DNA of 52,704 nt from Bacteroidales bacterium (GTDB lineage Bacteria; Bacteroidota; Bacteroidia; Bacteroidales; F082), in contig JAFYIE010000024.1 of assembly GCA_017538795.1 (NCBI GenBank), positions 1 through 52,704 on the forward strand. Reading direction: 5' to 3'. This document shows, one piece after another, positions 48,518-52,704 of this stretch. The notes beneath the pieces were generated by a model. The model made no database searches and was not told where the DNA came from. It worked only from the letters and a program-made list of their open reading frames with translations. Both the position numbers and the translations under genes were made by a program. The first letter of the stretch is position 1. The number at the start of each line of letters is the position of its first letter.

Positions 48518-50352
48518 TTTTCTTCTTTTTTTATCCAGTCAGTCAACTCCCTGATGGTTCTTTTTCTCCAACCACCATAGCCTAAGGGCAAAGAGAAAGC
48601 GGCACAAATCCAGCGGTTCAGGTAGAATACTGTCCACTCTTTATCCTTCTCGCCTTGCTTTGTTTCTCTGGTAAACAGCAGATTATTGGCCAGACATATT
48701 CTTAATACGCTTTCAAGTTGGGTGTCATCTATCATATTGGTAGTCTTGCCAAAGAGCGTGTCCACTTCCTTGATGGCAAAACCATTTACTGTACCGTATG
48801 AACTACCCAATTGCAACGTCTGGCTCTTACAGAACCCTCCCAGATTGTTGATAAAAGTAAATACTCCTCTACCGTACTCTGTCAGCATCCGCTTCAATTT
48901 TTTCTTGCACTCGTCTTTGATGAGCCTATCCTGTGTAGCAGCAGACAAAAGTAAGGCTTTACGGGGATGCAACAGTTTCTGGGTGAGCAATTGTTCATAA
49001 AGCACATTGCAGAAGCTGATAAACTGTTCTGTATTATTCGGGGACAATTCTTTCAATGTGTCCGTACCGAAATACATCGGATGATTGAAAACTGCAGGTA
49101 TGATATCTCGGCTTATCTTTATAAGGTCAGCCTTGATATGCTCATTATAAGAAGATTGTTCATGCGGGAACATCGGGAACGACGTTTTGAATTCTCGTTG
49201 TGCGAACAACATAAGGGCAAAGGTCTGTTCAGCCATGTCCTTGGACGTATCAAAGTTTTTATCTATATAGCTCAATAATTCATCATAAAGACCAAATTTC
49301 GTAGCAAGGTCTTTCCTGCTGTAATCAATGATTGTCTGATACTGATCGTCAGAAAGTATAGACAACTGTTCCAATGAGTTGTTCAATTTGATGTCATGTC
49401 TGGACAGATTGGAACGCTTCTCCATTATACTTCCCAGCATTTTCTCGAACTTGTTGTCCGTTCCCAGATGAATGCTGTTATAGTCACGACCTATCATGTC
49501 TGTCTTTGGCATCAACTCCTCATAGGTAAACTTATCGTACCGCATGGCCAGCCAAACGGTATTGCTGATACGCGTCTCTACCAGTTCCTGCCGCAGAAAG
49601 TCAAGCTGCATCCTAGACAACTTGTGACAATCGTCCAGTTGGAAAATAAAGTCATCTACAATGGTTTTGCCCGATATAGTAAAATCCGACGCATGGAGTT
49701 CATTCAAAATGAATAATGAATTGTGACCGTGCTTCTCGTCAGTGTTTTCATATGTTTCTATGATGTCCGTTATTTGTCGTTCTATTCCAGCAGCCCAGTC
49801 AAACAGCTCCTTGGCTGTATGGGGTGTCGGGTTGGGGGCAAACCTGTTCGACAGTTCCAGCGAGGGACTGAATGCCACTTGTCCCAGCTGTTCATATGTC
49901 AGATTCTTCAATTGCTGCAAAGCCTTAATAGCCACCAATGTAAACCGGGCATTCAACAAGGCAAAAAGCAGCCGTCTGGCCTGTGGTTTGGTGAACACCT
50001 CTTCATCTTCCAGATCTGCATAACTCCTGTTCGTCAGCAGATATGCTCCGCATTTCAGTATTCTATTGGAAGTGACTACACCCATACTCTTCAGGGCTTT
50101 GAACATCTTATCGTTGTCCTTCTTGTTGTTATGAACCCTGAATACGACTGACGGGGAGAAACAACGCATCATCGTTGTCTTTCCACCACCTGGAGCACTG
50201 CAAATGTAGGTTAAGTTTCCCCACAATGAGCCCCTGTCACTGTATTCCTTCAGAGGATACAGCGAATCATCAGACAAGAGACTGACGAATACATCATCCG
50301 CTGTCATCTTCTCTGAAGCTCTCATGCTAAATGGATTCTCATACTGCTGCAT
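48493..50352 (-). CDS. ORC/CDC6-like AAA+ ATPase
   Basis: This 619-aa protein opens with 'NPFSMRASEKM' (6-16). It then shows Walker A 'SAPGGGKTT' (52-60) and a Walker B-like 'FQLDDCHKLS' (about 236-245), with a preceding 'FILNELHAS'. The remainder is helical with a probable winged-helix end. ORC/CDC6-like ATPases of this kind occur in prokaryotic conflict operons with a phosphoribosyltransferase. It begins 2 bases after that gene and is coupled to the downstream Rossmann-like gene. It may act as a DNA- or partner-binding switch. Its exact role is unknown. Confidence 0.72.
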   Translation of the reverse strand: MQQYENPFSMRASEKMTADDVFVSLLSDDSLYPLKEYSDRGSLWGNLTYICSAPGGGKTTMMRCFSPSVVFRVHNNKKDNDKMFKALKSMGVVTSNRILKCGAYLLTNRSYADLEDEEVFTKPQARRLLFALLNARFTLVAIKALQQLKNLTYEQLGQVAFSPSLELSNRFAPNPTPHTAKELFDWAAGIERQITDIIETYENTDEKHGHNSLFILNELHASDFTISGKTIVDDFIFQLDDCHKLSRMQLDFLRQELVETRISNTVWLAMRYDKFTYEELMPKTDMIGRDYNSIHLGTDNKFEKMLGSIMEKRSNLSRHDIKLNNSLEQLSILSDDQYQTIIDYSRKDLATKFGLYDELLSYIDKNFDTSKDMAEQTFALMLFAQREFKTSFPMFPHEQSSYNEHIKADLIKISRDIIPAVFNHPMYFGTDTLKELSPNNTEQFISFCNVLYEQLLTQKLLHPRKALLLSAATQDRLIKDECKKKLKRMLTEYGRGVFTFINNLGGFCKSQTLQLGSSYGTVNGFAIKEVDTLFGKTTNMIDDTQLESVLRICLANNLLFTRETKQGEKDKEWTVFYLNRWICAAFSLPLGYGGWRKRTIRELTDWIKKEEKWEIGIRM

Positions 50353-50354
50353 AA

Positions 50355-51488
50355 TCAGTGACGTGTAATTCTGTAGAACAAAGGGTATAGTCTATCTCCC
50401 GCCTCTCTCTTGGGTTGCCAGATGATGGGGAGGGAGTTGTTGGGTGTGTTATGGTTCAAAACAATCGTTAGGGCGCATTGCCTATAACCGAGATGATAGT
50501 CAGTATTGCCTGCCGGATAACTTTCCTTATAGGCCCTGGTCAATGCAGGCTCATTGATATATCGTTTCTGGCTGATGATTTTTTGGATAGCCAACGCTTC
50601 CGTTCCTGTGTGACTAGTAAATTTCGCATCTTCATAAAGCATTTGGACACACTCCAACGTTACATTCAAGTCACGGTGCTGCTTCTTATACTGTTCCAAC
50701 ATAGCATTAATATGATCCAGAGCACTTTTAGTCGCTATTAGGAAATACAAATGAATGTCAAAACCGTCAACCAAAAGTTTTTTGAATTCCTCTTTACCGT
50801 AAATAGCTTCAAAGAATTTGGGCAACTTCCCTGCAAAGGTTCCGTCATTCTTTATCCGGATAAACGAGGAGCCACTGGCCGTGAAGTCATCAATCAATGC
50901 GATAGATTCGAATTTCTTTTCCGAACCCTCTACCAAATCTTTACTTTTCTCAAGTTCCTCAGCCAGTTCTTTGATTTTTGTGTCATCAGGATAATAATTT
51001 GTCAGCACCTGGTCATTGTCCAGATAGCTATTTCTGCGGATAATATCAATATGCGAACCATCACTAAGACCGATGAACAGGGTCTTTCGTTTGTGTGACT
51101 TAAACTCTGCCGCGTTGTCAAGCCGCTTGTAGTTGTATTTATTCACAGTCAAGCCATGATTCCTAAAATCCTCTACCACTTTCTGTCTAATGGCAGGTAT
51201 AATCTTGGTGCTATAAAGCAAATCAATGAGATGTGAAATCTGGGTTGAGTTAATATAGATGATATACTTCTTCACAAACTCATACATAAGTTTCCTGTCA
51301 TCAATATCTTCAAACTGACTCAGCCAAAGATAAAAGTTCCCCACGAACTTTATGCCAGGCATAAACTGGTCATAGGAGTCATACTTGATGTCTGACATCA
51401 AATCTATCTCCTTCAGATGCTCCGTAGCCTCAATATCGTCCCATTTCATCAGCTGGGTAAGGAACTGTTTTGCCAGATTAAATCGCAT
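50355..51488 (-). CDS. phosphoribosyltransferase-like protein
   Basis: This 377-aa protein has a PRPP-binding-type loop 'IALIDDFTASGSSF' (about 196-209) with the paired acidic residues D200 and D201. An upstream strand-loop 'LFIGLSDGSH' (about 137-146) completes a type I PRTase core. N-terminal (1-110) and C-terminal (about 280-377) helical extensions are unassigned. Type I PRTases move phosphoribose to bases, but the substrate is unknown. It lies 4 bases after the SIS-HAD gene and 2 bases before the ORC-like gene. PRTase plus HAD phosphatase suggests a pathway making or removing a nucleoside-like compound. Confidence 0.75.
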   Translation of the reverse strand: MRFNLAKQFLTQLMKWDDIEATEHLKEIDLMSDIKYDSYDQFMPGIKFVGNFYLWLSQFEDIDDRKLMYEFVKKYIIYINSTQISHLIDLLYSTKIIPAIRQKVVEDFRNHGLTVNKYNYKRLDNAAEFKSHKRKTLFIGLSDGSHIDIIRRNSYLDNDQVLTNYYPDDTKIKELAEELEKSKDLVEGSEKKFESIALIDDFTASGSSFIRIKNDGTFAGKLPKFFEAIYGKEEFKKLLVDGFDIHLYFLIATKSALDHINAMLEQYKKQHRDLNVTLECVQMLYEDAKFTSHTGTEALAIQKIISQKRYINEPALTRAYKESYPAGNTDYHLGYRQCALTIVLNHNTPNNSLPIIWQPKREAGDRLYPLFYRITRH

Positions 51489-51492
51489 AGAC

Positions 51493-52704
51493 TCAGAATT
51501 TGATTTTGAAACCTTTATTTGTCTTTTTTATCTTACGCAGATAATACTTCACGACATCCAACCCTCTCAGGTCCTTGGGTGCCAGATTCCAGCAACTATT
51601 AGGGTTGCGAGACACACCATCAACACTTAGGGAATAAGGCATGGAAAGCATCTCAAAATCATTACCCTCATAATCGCCGCGGTCTCCTATCGCCAACACA
51701 TCTTCGGAAATATCCTTTACAGCCGACTTGCTTGCCCTAGTGCTGACTACAATATCCATAGAGTGGCTTGAACTCCACACATGAAGCTTATCCAGTTTAT
51801 TGGCAAGAATAATTTCATTGCATATTTCGTATGCCTTCATTTTGTCCATACAAGTAAATGACAGTTGGGTGCTGTATCTTCTGACGGTTGGCGCGAAAGA
51901 ATAATACTTGATTTCTTTTTCTAGCTTCACCAATTGTTCATCCAACGGAGCGTCCTTAATTGCTTCAATGGCGGTAGCGTCATCAGACAGAGTAACAATA
52001 ACTGCGCCATTATAGCAGCCCAAATAAACTTGCTGCCAATATTCCTTCTGGATAGACTTTCTCAACAGTTCATGAACAGAACCACCCCGTCCAGTCATAA
52101 TGGCAATCTTTATTCCATCTGATAGTAACTTGTTCAGCTTTTTGGCAATTGAATCCTCCAACTTTTCATTATATCTTGATTTCCTATCCACATTGCAAAT
52201 GGTTCCGTCATAATCCAGAGCTAAAAGATCGAATTCCTTCTCCCTCAACATTGAAATAAACCCATCATACGCCTTTGAATACTCTTCATATTCTTTAGCA
52301 GGTATCAAAGCCTTGCTTCCAAGCCTTAGTTTCCTACATATTGCCAATTCTTTAGCTGGTAGTTTAATGCAATCATCACTAATTAGTTTAACGTAATTCA
52401 GATGATATAATTCATTTCCATAGTCAGGGACACCCGGACGTCCGGGGTCTATCCCTCTCATGTTTCCAATGGTAGCAACCAACTGAAACGACTTCACCAA
52501 CAAGTCAATGGTAGCAAGTGGCGTACTGAGTTCTGTTTCAATACGAACCACATTGACATCATCAGGCATCTTGCTTAAAGTCTTATCTGACAACGGACGG
52601 TCATTCTCGTTCACCAAAGCCACAATGCAAGAATTTGCCCCCTTTTTGTCAAACCACTGATGCCTACCATGTCCAAAGTTACGGTAGTCTGCCATCAAGA
52701 CAGA
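51493..52704 (-). CDS. SIS-like/HAD fusion protein, 5' end outside the window
   Basis: At least 401 residues are visible. The reading frame stays open to the right edge, so the N-terminus is missing; the TTG and ATG near 52698 are probably internal. Visible residues 1-110 resemble the second half of a sugar-isomerase (SIS) fold ('RNFGHGRHQWF', 'LSTPLATIDLLVKSFQL'). Residues about 158-385 are a HAD phosphatase: motif I LDYDGT (D162, D164), motif II 'IMTGRGG' (T202) and motif IV 'AIGDRGDYEGND' near the end. It should hydrolyse a sugar or nucleotide phosphate. It is the first visible gene of the PRTase/ORC unit. Confidence 0.75.
   Translation of the reverse strand, partial: SVLMADYRNFGHGRHQWFDKKGANSCIVALVNENDRPLSDKTLSKMPDDVNVVRIETELSTPLATIDLLVKSFQLVATIGNMRGIDPGRPGVPDYGNELYHLNYVKLISDDCIKLPAKELAICRKLRLGSKALIPAKEYEEYSKAYDGFISMLREKEFDLLALDYDGTICNVDRKSRYNEKLEDSIAKKLNKLLSDGIKIAIMTGRGGSVHELLRKSIQKEYWQQVYLGCYNGAVIVTLSDDATAIEAIKDAPLDEQLVKLEKEIKYYSFAPTVRRYSTQLSFTCMDKMKAYEICNEIILANKLDKLHVWSSSHSMDIVVSTRASKSAVKDISEDVLAIGDRGDYEGNDFEMLSMPYSLSVDGVSRNPNSCWNLAPKDLRGLDVVKYYLRKIKKTNKGFKIKF

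Noticed and set aside
1-52704. CRISPR arrays, tRNA or rRNA genes, complete insertion sequences
   Set aside because: No spaced repeat arrays, cloverleaf-like runs, rRNA-like stretches or transposase genes were recognised in reading both strands. Computed searches were not possible.

Overview
The DNA looks like a human-gut-type Bacteroidales (Bacteroides, Phocaeicola, Parabacteroides or Prevotella). The evidence is the TAnnTTTG -7 promoter elements, the lack of clear Shine-Dalgarno sites, and families typical of the order: GLPGLI and DUF3244 proteins, TonB-type barrels, RteA/RteB/RteC homologues and GG-leader peptides. The left two thirds (1-35.3 kb) carries the core of a CTnDOT-like integrative conjugative element. 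This consists of a tyrosine integrase (433-1680), a RteC-like regulator (2108-2674), a RteA/RteB two-component pair (23928-20364), a methylase-helicase (29832-24184), DUF1896, an Exc-type topoisomerase III (32481-30403), a DUF3945 'orf3' protein and a pair of Xis2-like excisionases (34482-33704). A second, divergent pair of small HTH proteins follows (34699-35294). No mob or tra genes, tetQ or ermF are visible in this window.

Between rteC and rteB, where this element family usually carries accessory genes, sits a 15-kb peptide natural-product cluster read on the minus strand (18194 to 3204). Going downstream it encodes: a DUF3244 secreted protein; a 52-aa GG-leader peptide; a GLPGLI protein; a fusion of a C39-like domain, VKOR and thioredoxin; a 53-aa GG-leader peptide; a second GLPGLI protein; a TonB-type barrel; a C39-peptidase ABC exporter; a 50-aa HlyD-like membrane stub; a LanM lanthipeptide synthetase; a Cys/Ser-rich lanthipeptide precursor; a second barrel; and a membrane-anchored protein of unknown role. 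The two short peptides have the same layout: GG at residues 14-15, one early Cys and one C-terminal Cys. The VKOR-thioredoxin protein lies between them, so I infer a disulfide-peptide pathway sharing an exporter with a lanthipeptide pathway. Each of the three peptide genes is followed by a stem-loop. Two of them share a 28-bp motif just upstream. A divergent membrane-anchored TPR-HTH regulator (18485-20266) probably controls the cluster.

The right third (35.6-52.7 kb) is an accessory region that reads as a defence island. It holds an XRE regulator with a DUF1016 nuclease that contains two identical palindromes. Next is a two-gene unit: a 1522-aa REase-like/STAND ATPase and a 521-aa RecF/SMC-type ATPase without coiled-coil arms. 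A YiiX-like papain-fold amidase follows, then an AbiEi-AbiEii-PfkB operon with a clear promoter-operator palindrome. Last comes a four-gene unit (SIS-HAD, phosphoribosyltransferase, ORC/CDC6-like ATPase, unknown Rossmann-like protein) that runs off the right edge.

The strongest candidates for undescribed biology are the mixed lanthipeptide/disulfide-peptide cluster with its shared RNA or DNA elements, the STAND + RecF-like pair, and the PRTase/ORC unit with its neighbouring kinase. No rRNA, tRNA, CRISPR array or complete insertion sequence was seen.
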